From NCBI RefSeq assembly GCF_010389155.1, contig NC_057769.1, positions 28,520,735-28,584,734 on the forward strand: 64,000 bases of DNA, read 5' to 3'. Made by a program: the position numbers and the translations under genes. Within the stretch, counting starts at the first letter, position 1. Every line of letters starts with the position of its first letter. Source of the DNA: Erigeron canadensis. Taxonomy: Eukaryota; Streptophyta; Magnoliopsida; Asterales; Asteraceae. Below, piece after piece: positions 49,901 to 62,447 of the stretch. The notes under the pieces were generated by a model, which saw only the letters and a list, made by a program, of their open reading frames with translations, searched no databases and was not told the origin of the DNA.

Positions 49901-51080
49901 TTTATTAATTATTTATATAGTATTTATAACACATAAAATACCAAAACAACATCAGTAAGATACTCGTTTAAGTCCGGCTTTGATCAAATTTGGTATTTGA
50001 AAAGAAATTCTCAAAAGATTGTTGTTCTCGTTGAGGAAAAAGAAAAAAGAGATCAATCTTGTTGAGAAAGAAGAGGTAAGAAAAAAAAATTACTTATTTC
50101 TATAAAAAAAATCCTCTAGTGTACAAAAAGCTAACGCTTTTTAGCGCTTTTTGGCGCCTAGGCTCACAAAAAAGGCCCAAAAGCGCGCGCTTTCTGTACA
50201 CCCTGCGCCTTGAGTACCAAAAAGCTCCAAGGCTTGCGCCTAGCGCTTACGCGCGCCTGAGGCGCGCTTTTTAAAACCAAGGCTTACCCTCATGGTTTGG
50301 CTCAAGTTGTTATCGGGAATAGCAAAAAAAGTGAACTAAATTCCTATTCTAACCAACTTACGCAATCAACATTCTGCCTATACATCAAAAACACTTAACC
50401 CCTATTACCTGTCCTTGTATCACACTACCACATATATCTATATAAAAGTAACATAGTAGCATTTGATAAGAATCATAACCGTTTTCAGTTCACGTTCTTA
50501 TATATCTGTAACAAAATGCAAACTAAATACTATAATCGACTAACAGGTGTGCTAAAACTAACAATGAAATGAAACCGAATATAACAGTATTAGCCTCAAA
50601 CAATATTCATATTAAACATTACCATTAATCACTCTAATTATTCTAATTATATACAAATATATACATATTTGAGTGCGTGTATATACATATGTATGTGTGT
50701 ATGTATATGTATATATAAGTTTTTATTATAACCTCTTGTAAGAGCTGTGCCTGGCGAGAAACGTCTTCAACAGAAGTAGTAGGTGAAGTGTTAATTTCAT
50801 TATCATCACTACTAGCCAACGGATCATTAACCGGACCGGATTTCAAATTCGGTTCCGCCGGTCTAATTGAACCGGGAGACGGCGGAGATTCAGGCGAATC
50901 AGATGACGTAACCGAAGACGGTTTGCGATCGTCGTGCGACGGCGACGGTTGTGATTCTGGTTGAGATTGAGATTGAGACTGTGATGGTGATTTAGGTTGT
51001 GGTGGTGGAGATGACCACATGGAATTGTTGAGCCAATCTGGAACTTTTTTACTACTATTATTATTATTATTATTCACCAT
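43966..51080 (-). CDS. TBC-domain Rab GTPase-activating protein, TBC1D13-like
   Basis: Nine exons on the minus strand: 51080-50733, 49440-49348, 48611-48507, 48296-48156, 47612-47514, 47364-47236, 46148-45969, 45172-45056, 44136-43966. All introns fall in phase 0; 460 residues. The N-terminus is low-complexity (poly-Asn, then a Ser/Pro/Gln-rich region) and probably disordered. The TBC domain starts near RRLASLGIPDGAGIRSTVWK (the IPxxxRxxxW arginine finger region) and carries YVQGMNELLAPLYYVF (the YxQ finger) and EEDTFFCF-like EADTFFCFV. Family role: stimulates GTP hydrolysis by Rab GTPases in vesicle traffic. Both catalytic fingers are present, so an active GAP is expected. Introns 1 and 2 hold hAT-type MITEs. 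Confidence 0.93.
44137..45055 (-). repeat. last TBC intron with a repeat shared with the 3' flank
   Basis: About 44455-44710 repeats 43022-43250 in direct orientation ('gggttacttgtatgagaac', 'caacaataatttgttatttt', 'cttgctcttagtcaaacc'). 'aacttgaagggggcaaaag' also occurs twice (44403, 44909). Confidence 0.6.
45627..45868. mobile_element. MITE-like insertion in TBC intron 7
   Basis: Left end GGGTGTGCTTGGCAAGAGT; right end inverted GGGTATGTTTAGCTAAAGT. The two agree at most positions. No coding function. Termini are approximate, and target duplication was not established. Confidence 0.5.
48827..49118. mobile_element. hAT-type MITE, copy B, in TBC intron 2
   Basis: Ends CTTGGTTATAAA and GTTTTGAAACCAAG. 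Flanked by CTAAGCAG (48819-48826) and CTAACCAG (49119-49126), an 8-bp target duplication with one change. The inside shares 'aaagcgcacaaaag', 'gacaggg' and 'gtgcctaaggcac' with copy A. Confidence 0.7.
49798..50281. mobile_element. hAT-type MITE, copy A, in TBC intron 1
   Basis: Inverted ends CTTGGTTTTAAAAAGCG and CGCTTTTTAAAACCAAG, with the perfect 8-bp direct repeat GCTTACCC at 49790-49797 and 50282-50289. The inside is rich in GCGC-type words. No transposase. Confidence 0.88.
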
Positions 51081-51118
51081 TTTTATTTTATTTTAGGGTT
51101 TGAGAATACACACAGTAG

Positions 51119-51152
<34 letters not shown>

Positions 51153-51200
51153 ACAGATTTACAGGTAGTGCCTTCTTCTTCCTCTTGTGGAAGCCAGATG
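51081..51200 (-). promoter_or_regulatory. TBC 5' leader with (GT)n
   Basis: A GT/CA microsatellite at 51121-51149 lies 41-69 bases upstream of the TBC start codon, within the probable 5' UTR or core promoter. Length changes there could affect expression. Confidence 0.5.
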
Positions 51201-52316
51201 TCACGTGACTAACAAGGTCTGTTTGGCTTAGCTCATGTCCAATTATTTAAGTTATTTTTTCAATTCAATTATTTAAACAATGATTAAGTTCCTTAATTCA
51301 AAATTAAGTTATAAAAAGAAAGCTTTTAAAAAATGAGAGAAATTTTATTTTTTTTTTTTTAACATAAATGAGAGAAATAAGTTAATTCGAACATCTGATA
51401 AGATTGCATGTTATTCATAAATTTTTTTTAACTTTAAAATATTTGTCATGAGAGTAAGATTTTTTAAAGGATTTTTTTTATCACAAAAATGGATTTTAAA
51501 AGAACATTGTTTGTCTTTTGGATATTCAATCGACGGAAAGAGTGAAAATCTCTTCCCATACGCTTAAAAAATGAAAGTGAAAACTTGTACATTTTTAAAC
51601 AATACAATGTTTTGCATCAACAAAACATCAACAAAATAAATTCAATTCTGATTTTCTTGATGGAATATGTGAACCGTTGTTGAAGTTGAAAATTACTGTT
51701 TTGCATCTTAGTAAAGAATCAAGTTTTTTTTAGATTTAACTTTTCTAGTTTTTTTATACAAGAAAATAAAATTTAACCGCATACTCCACTTTGAAAACAA
51801 TCTGTGTATATATAAATGTGAGTAGAAACTAAAAAGGAAACATATAACAAAATGGATAAAATTCCATTTTGCTGTTCAAAAAAAAAAAGAAAGAAAGAAA
51901 AGGATAACATGATTTTACATTAGCAAAAACTGCTTTAGTTCATATCGCATACTCCACTTTGAACCCCTTTGGTGAGCCACATTCTTACAGGTACATTTGA
52001 TTGCCAAAGTCGTAAAACGGAACCCCTGCGATACAACATGACATGATCCCCAACTAGAAAAGTAATTAGTCCACAAAGATTCTTTGTATCAGAAGCACTT
52101 ATAGTTATTGAATATTATCTGATATACCATATAGCAAAACTACAACTTGCACACTTCATAGGAAATTCAGGAAAAACAACCAAAATACTTGAGTATGAAG
52201 AAATTAACAAGAGAAAAGTACCTAAACAGAAACTTTTACATTGACCTTTGACCCGAGGGTAGTAAAGTGACTCAAATGAGAAAAGTAATTACTAAAAGAT
52301 GGTGTTTTATTTGAAA
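51201..52316. other. intergenic DNA between two convergent/tandem minus-strand genes
   Basis: It separates the TBC gene start from the end of the UBA/PUB gene, so it holds the TBC promoter and the 3' UTR of the UBA/PUB gene. I see no extra gene. AT-rich with short homopolymers. Confidence 0.5.
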
Positions 52317-55300
52317 TCAAAGAACCCCGAAGAAGGGGTTATTTATGGCACTATTCAACTCGGTCCCGGCTGAATTTAACACTGCTCTGTCAATTTTCTC
52401 TCTAGCCAGAAACAAGAATTCGCCCTCTTCTACCTTTTCGAATCCACATAGCTCAAGAAACTTTATGCCACCTTCCAATTTCCCAACTCTATCCTGTTAG
52501 ATCAACCAATAAAATAGTGAGTTACATACTTCCAATAGATGTGCATATAAAATGTAAAAAAATCAAAAGCTCTTCTTAATTTTCATAATCAATTTGCTAC
52601 CTCACATTGAGTGTCAAGTTTAAAAAATAAATGATTTATATACCAAACAAATCTTCCTAAAAATAACTTTATGACATGTCAATTTCACTCATTCTCTTTC
52701 ATCATCTCCTCTCTTGATTTTTCCATGTGTCACCATCATGTTAGTCATAGGATATTTAGTAGGATATATCACTACTCAAAGCTATCATTCATTATGTTTA
52801 ATATGGTGTCGAACAAATGAAGACGCGAAATAAATTGTCACCTTTACAACAAAGAGTTGCATTTTATTAATTTTTTTTGGTAAAAAGTTGCATTTTATTT
52901 TTGAACTGAAGCAATAGCAATTAAATCCTTTCTCGTTTCTAGTAGTAGCATTGAATCCCTTTCTAGTCTCTAATAGTATATACTTAAGAAGTTAAGGTAT
53001 TGACCAACATAATAAGCTTTCACCACACGGCGTACTTCAGGCATATATGGGGCGAGACTCAAGAGAACTAGAAAATAAGGGTATTGAAAAAGATAACCTG
53101 TAGTCCCCATTAAGCTTTTGATATATTTATGCCTTTCAAATACCAATAGGGTATGTTTATAAGCCATCTTTTGAAAGACCTTTTTTGCCAGTGAACAACA
53201 AATTATTTTTGTATTTGTCATTGAACATTAGTGCAGCTTCCATACTGGATATTAGTGTTTTAACAGGAAAAAAGATACCCTACGAAGAAACCACTGTTCT
53301 CTCAGTTGTTCAACACATAAGATAAGCACAAAAAATGAAACTTAAGGACACACAAGTTAAATGAGCGTATAATTTATGTGCAGGGATAAGTACTTCAGAA
53401 TGTAATAAACTATACACAAATGTCTATGTTGTGTAATGAACTACTAAGATGTTTATTGTATGTAATAAACTTTCAAATCTTGATTATTGGATGTACCCGG
53501 GTATATGTGGCAACTATATAAGCTGCCACTTGTAAGTTTTTGATAGGTCGGGTACATCCAATAACCGAGATTTGAAAGATAATTACATACAATAAAGATT
53601 TTAGTAGTTCATTACACAACATAAACATTTATGTATAGTTCATTACATTCCCATGTACTTATCCCTTTATGTGCATAACTTGACGTGCCAAACATATGAC
53701 AATATCTTATATTACAAACAATATTTATGCATGTAAAAATATCAAGTACCGAAAACATATCCTTGGCAATGTTTATTGTCGAATACGTAATAACTTAACT
53801 ATCCACCAAAAAATACATACATTTCAAAGATGGGTGGCAGATTGGCCTTTTAGTCTCATTAGTGGCAGATAAAAGGTCTTTCAAATGATCAGTGCCAATG
53901 TATGCCATATGAAGCAATATTCATCGAAAACATTTAAGGGGTTGATAAACAAAAAACATAGATTTAAAAACTGAGATGTAACAAGTCTGACCTGAAAGGC
54001 AGCATTACTAAGTCTGATCTTCCGGAATTTCTCCTCCTCTGGCTTAGTTGCAGCATTTTTGACATATGTCAGAAGGGTATTGAATGCTGTTTTCACTTTT
54101 GCCTCGTCATCCTACTCGAAACCAAGCATGGAGTCAAATAAAAACTTACCATAAACTCAACTGCTGCTACTCTAATAAGGTAGTATAGGCTTCTTTGTTT
54201 TCCATTCATATCTAACACCAACTATTAATAAAAAATGGTAGGTGGGTAGGAACCACTTAGCCCCATGTACCATATTGGTACCATGCCGCACTACCGCATA
54301 TTGGCATCCCCGGTGAGACCCCAGGAACTAGGTGGGCACAAATTCTGGCTTCGCCAGGATTCGAACCCGCGCTTATCGAGCTGCCTAGAACCCTTGACAG
54401 GGGGCGGTACCATTGGGCTAACACAAGAGTTCTGAAAAGTAATGACCCATTACCCAATCCAACCATTTTGCACCTCTAATTTTCACAGAACATATTAATC
54501 AGCAAAATTACTAATCATAATGTCTTACAAAAACCATGTGGCCTTTCATCATAATAAAATCAGTATAAAGACCATGCGGCCTTTTGACCTTTTGACATGC
54601 TTGCATCTTTGAACTAGAAAAGAAAGTACAAATCCCCATATCTAAACTAATAATTATTTACCTTATTGCTTTGCTTAAGAGATCGTAAACACTCTCTCAT
54701 TTGCTCTGCTTTTGTAGCAGGCCTGACGGGCAATGAGCTCTGTAACAAAGACCATAAAGATTCTTCATTAACACGTTTTCTACTTTACATACATTCCTAC
54801 CAAACAACCTACTCAAATTATGGAATACATGTAGGACCGGATCATCGAGAAATGTGCGAATTCATAACAGCACTTTTAGGTTGGGATAAAAAACAAGGTA
54901 ATACTATATCTCTAAAGATGGTAAAAATTTAAAAAGAACAATATAATGGCTGAAAATTTTGAGCCATTTGCATATAAATGGGTAAATTTGGGCTATGTTT
55001 TTCACTAACTGAATAAACGGGTTACTTAAAAGGAGTTAACTAAACAGGAAACTGGACAATTAGGTTGAGTAGGTCATCCGAAATCTATCCAGATGCATAA
55101 AAGACTTGAATACTTTACAGTTCTAAAATCAAATTGGTAATGTGTATCAGACCAGAAAATAGAGAAAGAACAAGATAAATCACGACAATAACTTATTTAG
55201 ATAATCTGGTACAATGCTCCAGTAGCCCTAATCTGGTATGATGCTCCAGCATCCCTAATTTCCTAAGAACAATAATAATAATCTTCCCCTCAAACTGATG

Positions 55301-58300
55301 GCACGGCAGCCTTATTTAAACATAAACATCACTTAACCTAACTTGGACCCAAAGTAATTACCAAATATAGCTAAATAGTATTGTAACTTGACACTTAACC
55401 ACCCTAGACTTTCTTTCTGCTCTAGGTACGTATCAATTGGGCACATCAAAAATCAAAGGAAATGGATAGTGAAGCGTTAGTAAGCCGGTCCGATCGTATA
55501 ACTCACTCATTTCGACACCTCAATATTTTATAGATATGCAATACCTTCTTTTCCTCCACCACGGGAGCAGCAGGTTTGGGAGCAGTGGGATCTACTGCAG
55601 GTAAACCAAGCTTTCTCCTCCTTTCAGCCTATAAAACATACATTCTATTACTTTTAAACAAAAAAACATCATAAAACTTTAGACCAATAACAGTATTTTC
55701 CATTGTAACTTGTAAGTTAAATTCATGATATAAACTTTATGTGACAATAAGTGTTGGCTAATAAAAACATCATCAACATTATCATTATTATCATTAGACT
55801 ACGCATTATGCATGCTGAATAAAAATTCTCAAGACCTTGTCTTCTTCCAATTTCTGACGAATTTTTTCTCTAGCTCTTTTCTCCTCCTCTTTCTCTGCTT
55901 TGCGCAACGCTATAATACTTCAAAATACAGAAAAGTGTCCTGTTAGAAAAACATACAAACTTACTTATGGAAAAGATGAAAATAGTGAGTTACCGTTTCC
56001 TCTCATTTTCTTCCTCTATACGCTTTGCTTCCAGTAGTTCCCTACCGATTCGAATCCGCTCCTAACAAAGTTCTTCATGTTAAACGAGTTATAAATGTGA
56101 CATAATTTCTTTAGTTTGTATTGACCTTCAATACGTACATGATTTTTTTATTAAAAAAAATAAAAAATTAATATATCTGTCTACATAATTCACTACATTA
56201 TAACCCAATTAAATTCATGCAGGTCCCTATATGACTGACAGACATTTGAATGCCAATGTAAGTATGCGATTGAATATATAATAAGCATAGGGTTGAATTT
56301 TAGCTACATCAATCGAACAAATTACATGAGATGAAAATACTTTGTTGCATGTCATAAACCACATCTATGTTAAGAACAACTAGAAATATTAAATTTATTA
56401 TGTCCATAGAAAAAATTGATTACCTTCTCTCTTTCTCTTTCCATTCTCTTTTCTTCCTCTTCTTTCTTTTTGCGAGCTCGTTCCCTTAAGGATAAAAGGG
56501 TAAATTGTATAAATAAAGAGAAGTTGCACAGTACTTTAAATGATATATAAAGCAGGTTAACAAATCATACTTTAGCTCTTGTGCTTTTGCTTTTCTTTCT
56601 TCAGGAGTAAGAGAAGGCTTGGGAGGCCCTGATTTACTCTTAGGCACCTAGCAGATAATAACATGAAACAAAATAACGATATCGATCTTGTTTATGAACA
56701 ACAATGATATAACAAAAGTAATCTTCTGAAAGTTAATTTTGCAAATAACAAATTAAAGAATTCGATATATGAATCATCACATGACTGTGTGCCTATCGAC
56801 ATAGTCAACAAAATGACGCTCATTAGACAAGACATGAGTTCTGTTTCATATATTGTCTAGATATAACATAGTAATGTGAATGCTGCTTTTAGACATTCAC
56901 CAAAATCCACATGCCCTTTAATAAAGTCACAGCGCACAAGCATTACGTGAGAGAGGCATGAGAGCACCACCAAGAACTTCATGCGGAAATTATTAGGAAG
57001 TTCTTAAAATACACATATTTGCTAGTAAAACTTCTTAGACACTAACGTTAGTGAGGTATTGAGGTCTGAGAGCTAGAGAGTGAGAATACCAAAGGTAACT
57101 GATCTATGTCTGCATCCTCCTCATGTTCAACAATCCAATTTGCAGCGGCCTCAAGACTCGAGTTGCCTGAAAACAAATGACAGAATTAAGTCAATACCAA
57201 AAAAATGTAAATAAAGAAATCACTAATCTAAAAAAAGAGGGTGTTTGGGATATGCCCATTTAAACAGCTTATTTGCTTCATGCATATCATTAAAGCATAT
57301 CAACACTTTTCAGTGTTTGGATAGAAAAAACTACTTATGCTTGTCTGCTTAAGTGAAGTTGAACTAATCCATTTACAATTGTGTTTAAGATTAATTCTTT
57401 CAAACTAGTATTCTAGATGGATTCAGATTACAAGTTTACCTTACAATAAGCTAATTATCTGCTTCTGCTTAAAAGCATAAATATAAATTTTTTATATAAG
57501 AAATCACAAACAACCCCTAAGCTGAATGTAATCATGGTACTTATATAGATGAACCAAAGGACAACAAAAAAAAGAATCTGTTTTTATTAGCAACATCAAA
57601 AGACAGCATCATCCTACTCACCCGAGAAATGAAGTGCCCGGGTGGCCCTTTCCTTTGAGAAACCCATCGACTCAAGCTCCTCAAGTAGTTTTGAATCCAC
57701 ATCAGGAACAACCATTTCTAAAAGAAACACATGAAAAATACAGACATCAGAATACACACAGATAATAGCAAAAATACTAGAAACGAAAGCAACAAACACC
57801 AGTTCATCCAATATAACAAAACATCAAGATGATTTGAACACAACGCAAAATGTTTCAACTTAGCAATATCACCCTCTCACACAAAAGCCAACTGTATTAA
57901 GATAATAGATATGAAGATAAAACTATCAATTTCAAATTGTTGGTTGTGTAAAAATCAGAACTTTTTATATATATCAGATTACAACAACAAAATCTATGAA
58001 ATTTTCAATCAACTACTTCTTAGTTCTAAAAAAAATGATTTAATTGACTAAAAACCCTCTGGTTCACTAGTACTTGCATCAGTCATATTGATGCCATCGC
58101 CGCTAGTCATCAAATATGAGAAATATCACTTTTTTCTAAAAGGGGGGTGATTGGAACAACACAATTTGATTTGTAAATAACAAAAGATCAAAACTTGACT
58201 ACTTTACCCACTCACTAAAAAGCCAAACGTATGGTTCGTCAGAAAAATCATCCAATTCAACTCGTCTTGTAGTGTACAAAACGAAACCATGTTCAAAGAC

Positions 58301-58970
58301 TAACACATATCACTAACATGGATGCAAAAAAATCTTTCACGAGTGTGTTTGGTAACAATCTATCCAGGGGCTATTTAAAGCTCAAAACTTTTGGTTTCTA
58401 TAAAGATCTAAACAATAATGTAAACCCAAAGTGACCCAAAAACTATCAAGTTAATCACTATTACTAACAATGATGCAAAATAGACGATATCTATACAATC
58501 ATATACAGTATATATATCGCCAGCTACATCTAATAAAGATAAAAATTGAGCAAAATACCCTCGGGTTCACAGCTGGTACTAGCATCAACCATATCCACAT
58601 CATTATTACTCTTAGCAACTTCTAACGCAATCGGTTTCACCGTTTCCAACGTCTTATCGGAAAATTCAGTATGTCCAGTCCTCTTAGTATGCAGATCACT
58701 CTCCTGTATCAAGATTTTCACATGTAACTCAAGATTAAAACTTTCATAATTGAAACATATAGATACAGAATTATATATATATATATATATACATATACGT
58801 ACAGTTTTGGAGCGGCAGGGTTTGCCGCAAGTGGAGCAAACAAGATTTAGCACGGGTTCAGTAGATTCAGAGAAATCAGCGTGTTTGGTGAGTTCAGCGT
58901 GTTCTTGTGCTTCTTCGACTGATTTTAATAAAGCTCCGCAATCTCCGCACTTTAATGATACTCCGGCCAT
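52317..58970 (-). CDS. zinc-finger, UBA and PUB domain protein
   Basis: Twelve exons on minus: 58970-58803, 58703-58559, 57717-57622, 57166-57090, 56647-56571, 56484-56424, 56061-55994, 55917-55836, 55628-55545, 54739-54662, 54111-53992, 52493-52317; 410 residues. Order: an N-terminal Cys/His region ([10 protein letters not shown] ... [10 protein letters not shown], then HTKRTGH), a UBA domain around residues 110-150 ([19 protein letters not shown]), a long Glu/Arg/Lys coiled coil, and a C-terminal PUB domain ([14 protein letters not shown] then [19 protein letters not shown]). UBA binds ubiquitin; PUB domains dock on the p97/CDC48 C-terminus (family knowledge). The architecture matches an Arabidopsis UBA/PUB protein of similar length that I recall. 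A cytosolic or nuclear ubiquitin/CDC48 adaptor role is inferred. Confidence 0.92.
52494..53991 (-). other. large intron 11 of the UBA/PUB gene
   Basis: The largest intron (1.5 kb). At 53370-53660 it contains an imperfect inverted repeat around 'tacccgggta': a left arm with 'ataagtacttcagaatgtaat', 'gttgtgtaatgaactacta' and 'ttgattattggatgtac', and a right arm with their complements. This looks like a hairpin MITE. Confidence 0.6.
54238..54430 (-). mobile_element. tRNA-derived SINE in a UBA/PUB intron
   Basis: On the minus strand there is an A box TAGCCCAATGGT (54409-54420) and a B box GGTTCGAATCC (54357-54367) with the usual spacing, followed by about 110 bases of unrelated body ending near 'ccaccta'. 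No CCA-type acceptor stem closes, so it is a SINE rather than a tRNA gene. Confidence 0.7.
57230..57520. mobile_element. MITE-like insertion in UBA/PUB intron 3
   Basis: Left end GGGTGTTTGGGATATGC; right end, inverted, GGGTTGTTTGTGATTTC. The middle repeats 'gcttaa', 'ctgctt' and 'gcat' words. This resembles plant hAT MITEs starting 'gggtgtttgg'. Target duplication was not established. Confidence 0.45.
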
Positions 58971-59420
58971 TTTTCACGGTGATCGTTTAGAATTTGGGGG
59001 TTATTTGGTTGTGGAAGGGAAGGATGTTGAAGTTAGGGGGGGTTTGTATTTATATTCGTACGATTGTAATTGACCCGACCCGGTTTTGATGAGTTTGGTG
59101 TTTGTTTGTTGTACAAGATAAGTATTCTTAAATCCTAATGGAGCTACATCAACTTACATATGATTTAGGTTATGGGTTCAAATCTTACTATTAATACGTC
59201 TTTGAGGGTTTTATGTAAAATCATTAACGCATGTCCACTCACTATAACGTAGTTTACCCTTACTCACTCTTATATGATGAGTTGAAAATAATTCGAAACA
59301 CGTTGTAACAAAAATCATTCTTTAGAATAAATTATGATTATAAAAGATTCAGAAATTCCTAGGCCAATTTTACAATCTGAAAATATGCTAGCTAGACTAA
59401 ATAGAGATTGAATCATGATA
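58971..59420. other. 5' flank of the UBA/PUB gene
   Basis: 58971-59080 is likely 5' UTR/promoter. Around 59155-59200 'ggttatgggttcaaatc' resembles a degenerate B box, so an old SINE is possible but weak. Confidence 0.35.
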
Positions 59421-60360
59421 CTCCTAAAACTTTGTACAAAGAAGAAGTAACAATATATTCCCTAAGGCACTCGAAAGGCAAGATAAACAACGGATAGAAA
59501 CCCTTCCTAATGACCCATGGAGTTTAGCAACTACCCCATTTGTGAAAATGACTTCTGACCTGCAACCATTATGAGTGTTATTTTTCACAAAAACATCTCC
59601 ATGATTACAACTTTAGTCAAAAGAACAAGCTAAAAAAGCTTCCGCATCACAAAGTGTCTCGTCTAAAAGTATGAAATAGCAACCATCAAAAAGCAAGACA
59701 AAAGAATAAATTGTTGATGATAGCATGATGATAGCCTTCTCAAAAGCCGCAAAATTTCTACTCAATAAAGAGGAGAATCATATCATCCTTCATGTATAAC
59801 CTATGCTAGAAAACCTAAAAACCGCCTTAAAAAGTGGCTCAATCAATCTCCTAAAAATAGATGATGAATCAGATTCCTACTCTGATGAGTACTCCTATGA
59901 GTCCACTCCCAACCCAATGAAGTAATCACAAAGTATAACATAGTAGAAAAATCCCTCAAAAAGTTATAGACGTTTCACACCATTACTATAGAACTCATGA
60001 AAAGTCTCTAGATGTCCTTAATTTTACCCAGACCATCATATTTAATACGCCCGCATCAAAACAATTAATACTTTACTAATAGAAAGTTTCAGCTTTTTAT
60101 ATTATCTCACTAAAGCTTTTGACATTGCCTTTGCCATTAACTCCTAAAACTAGTAACCTACCTAGTTCAATACGAGTGAGGAGCATACTCCAATAGTTAA
60201 CTCAACACTCTCTGTTTTTTCCAACGTTATCTTCCAAAACACGAATGGATATATTTCTTGAGAAGACCCCCTAAAAAACGTTGTTTGATCACTCTATACA
60301 TACCCATCACAAAAATACCCACATATGTTGTATGGGAGACTTTATCCAAGCTTAATATGA
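59421..60360 (+). other. decayed coding-like segment, origin unassigned
   Basis: One forward frame over 59440-60150 has stretches of sensible composition (including an acidic Ser/Asp/Glu/Tyr region near 59865-59910) broken by several stops. It looks like a dead retroelement or virus-like frame, but I recognise no motif and do not name it. Confidence 0.25.
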
Positions 60361-62447
60361 TATGAGCCCTCTAGACATTTAAAAATATAATTAAAAAAAA
60401 AAAAAAAAAAAAACATGAAAGTTGGATACAAACCCGTATGGAGCTAGCAAATGTAAATAATTCAGATGTCGCAAAAACGCACCTACAAATTCTACATAAA
60501 ACGAAAGACATACAAGATCACACGAAAGGGTGTGAAAGAGCATGATTATATTAATTATCCCAATAAGCTTATTTTTTTTTTCTAAAGTGCATGAGTTCAA
60601 AGTTCCAACATATGACGATACAGTCAATGGTGATGATTGATGCTTTGATCAATGGTGATAATCTACTACCGTAATCTAGTCCCAAGATCCTTAATCCAAG
60701 GAAGAAGTTTAATATGTGTCGTGGTTTGTTTAATATTGTACTAATAAGTATGATAAGTGTATGTTAAGTGTGCTTAAATATAAATAAGGTCTTAATCACC
60801 CGTAAAGATTAAAACATTTATTAGAACTTTTCCATCTAGATTTTTATATGTAGATATTTTCATATGTATGATGTCATATAGCACATTCATTTTCTTATAA
60901 AAGATAGCTTCCCCCTCAAGGCTTGAATTGTAAACCATCCAAGATATGAAAGAAAACTTTCTAATACTTATTTCTTTAGTGTCTCTCTAGAATTATATTA
61001 TAGTTTTGGTTCCTTTGAGTTATTTGGAGTTCATAAGAACTTCTACTTGCATTTTTAAATTCTTTATGAGCTTAAAGTTTTTTCCTGGTCTTATATAGTA
61101 TATACATGTTTTTTTTTTTTAAAAAAATGATATAGACCTTACCTACTTACACTAGTGTTTGATTTTCAAAAAGAATATACTTGTAAGCAAATCGTATGAT
61201 ATATATAAGGGCTTCAGAAAGAAGGGAATATGAGACACGAAATGAATGAAGGCAAAAATGAGTTTTATTTCCGTTTTTTAAAAGAGGATGATGACGGTGA
61301 TAGACTGATAGCTAGTAAAAGAGTGAAAAGTATATCTGATATGCAAATGAGTAAAAAAAAAAAAACCTTAATTATTAGTATTTAGTGTACAATAGTTACA
61401 ACTTGACCAATTAATGTTTCAATCCATCAAGCAACTATAACTTGGATCTAGGTTGGATCCCAAAGTTGTGTTAGTACATTTAACCTTATTAATTGTTTCA
61501 TCAAACATATCATAGACCAATTGTCTTTTCACGTATAACTTCAGTTATATAAAAACAAAATAAAAGTAAAGTATGTGTTGAACTTAAAGCTTTGAGGATA
61601 GGTTTAGGTGAGCTAATTTTGAAAGGAAGCTTTGAACATGTGTAGTTAAATGAAAAGTATTTAAAGAATTGAGAATTGAAGAACATAAAGTAAGTACGCC
61701 CAATGCCGTCTCTATGGGTTTTGGGTCTCAATACTTCGACGGTATATGGGTGGGGGGGGGGGGGGTTAAGATGTAGACAACCTTACCCCTACCACGACGG
61801 TGTAGAGAAGCTGCTTCCACGACGGTGTTAACCACTTGATCCAACCTTGCTACTTTGAGAATTGAAAGAGCATGTTTTTGGATATTAACTTTGGCTAGTA
61901 TAAAGAAACTATTTTGCGTCTGAGTTTTATGTTGATTAATTTAACTACAGCAAAAAGATGTCCATAACTAATAATGTCGCATTGTCATTAAGTTAATTAT
62001 CATTGAAATGTTCACTTCAGAGACCATATTGGGTAATTGTCAAAGCTCTTTTTTTTTTCTTTTGTCACAATTAAAGGGGGGGAGACTTTCAAGTTTCAAG
62101 AAGCCCCTCATCGGGGGCTGCCATTTCTTGGACCTGCTATCAATAACACCAGCATAAATGACCTGCCTTCCTCTTAATTTAAAGTTATCACCAATGCACT
62201 GCATTATGAGTATAATGAAGCTATTATATAGTGGTCAACACTAAAAAAAGAAAGTTGGATACTCTATAATCACTGATACATACTGATCTGTTTAGGGTGA
62301 GCCCCATTTTTTGAGTATATAAGAACCACATGGGAGTTTAATACAAAATTGAAAGAATCGAAATCGTCAAACAACCCTAGGAGAATCAGGTATGATTCTT
62401 ACAACTCTGAACTCTCAACCGGCATTATCGTTGTCAAAAGGCCAAGT
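60361..62447. other. intergenic DNA with an LTR-like stretch and an RTE scrap
   Basis: 60640-61080 has the feel of a Copia-type LTR (a 'cttataaaagatag' TATA area, then 'ccccctcaagg') without a defined partner. 61735-61850 has a G run (61750-61764) followed by 'taagatgtagacaacctt' and 'gtagagaagctgcttcc', words found in the 3' regions of RTE LINEs, in the same orientation as the LINE at 33198. No gene is seen. Confidence 0.4.

Noticed and set aside
54355..54430. tRNA gene on the minus strand
   Set aside because: A and B boxes are present, but the acceptor and anticodon arms do not close and a non-tRNA body follows; fits a SINE better.
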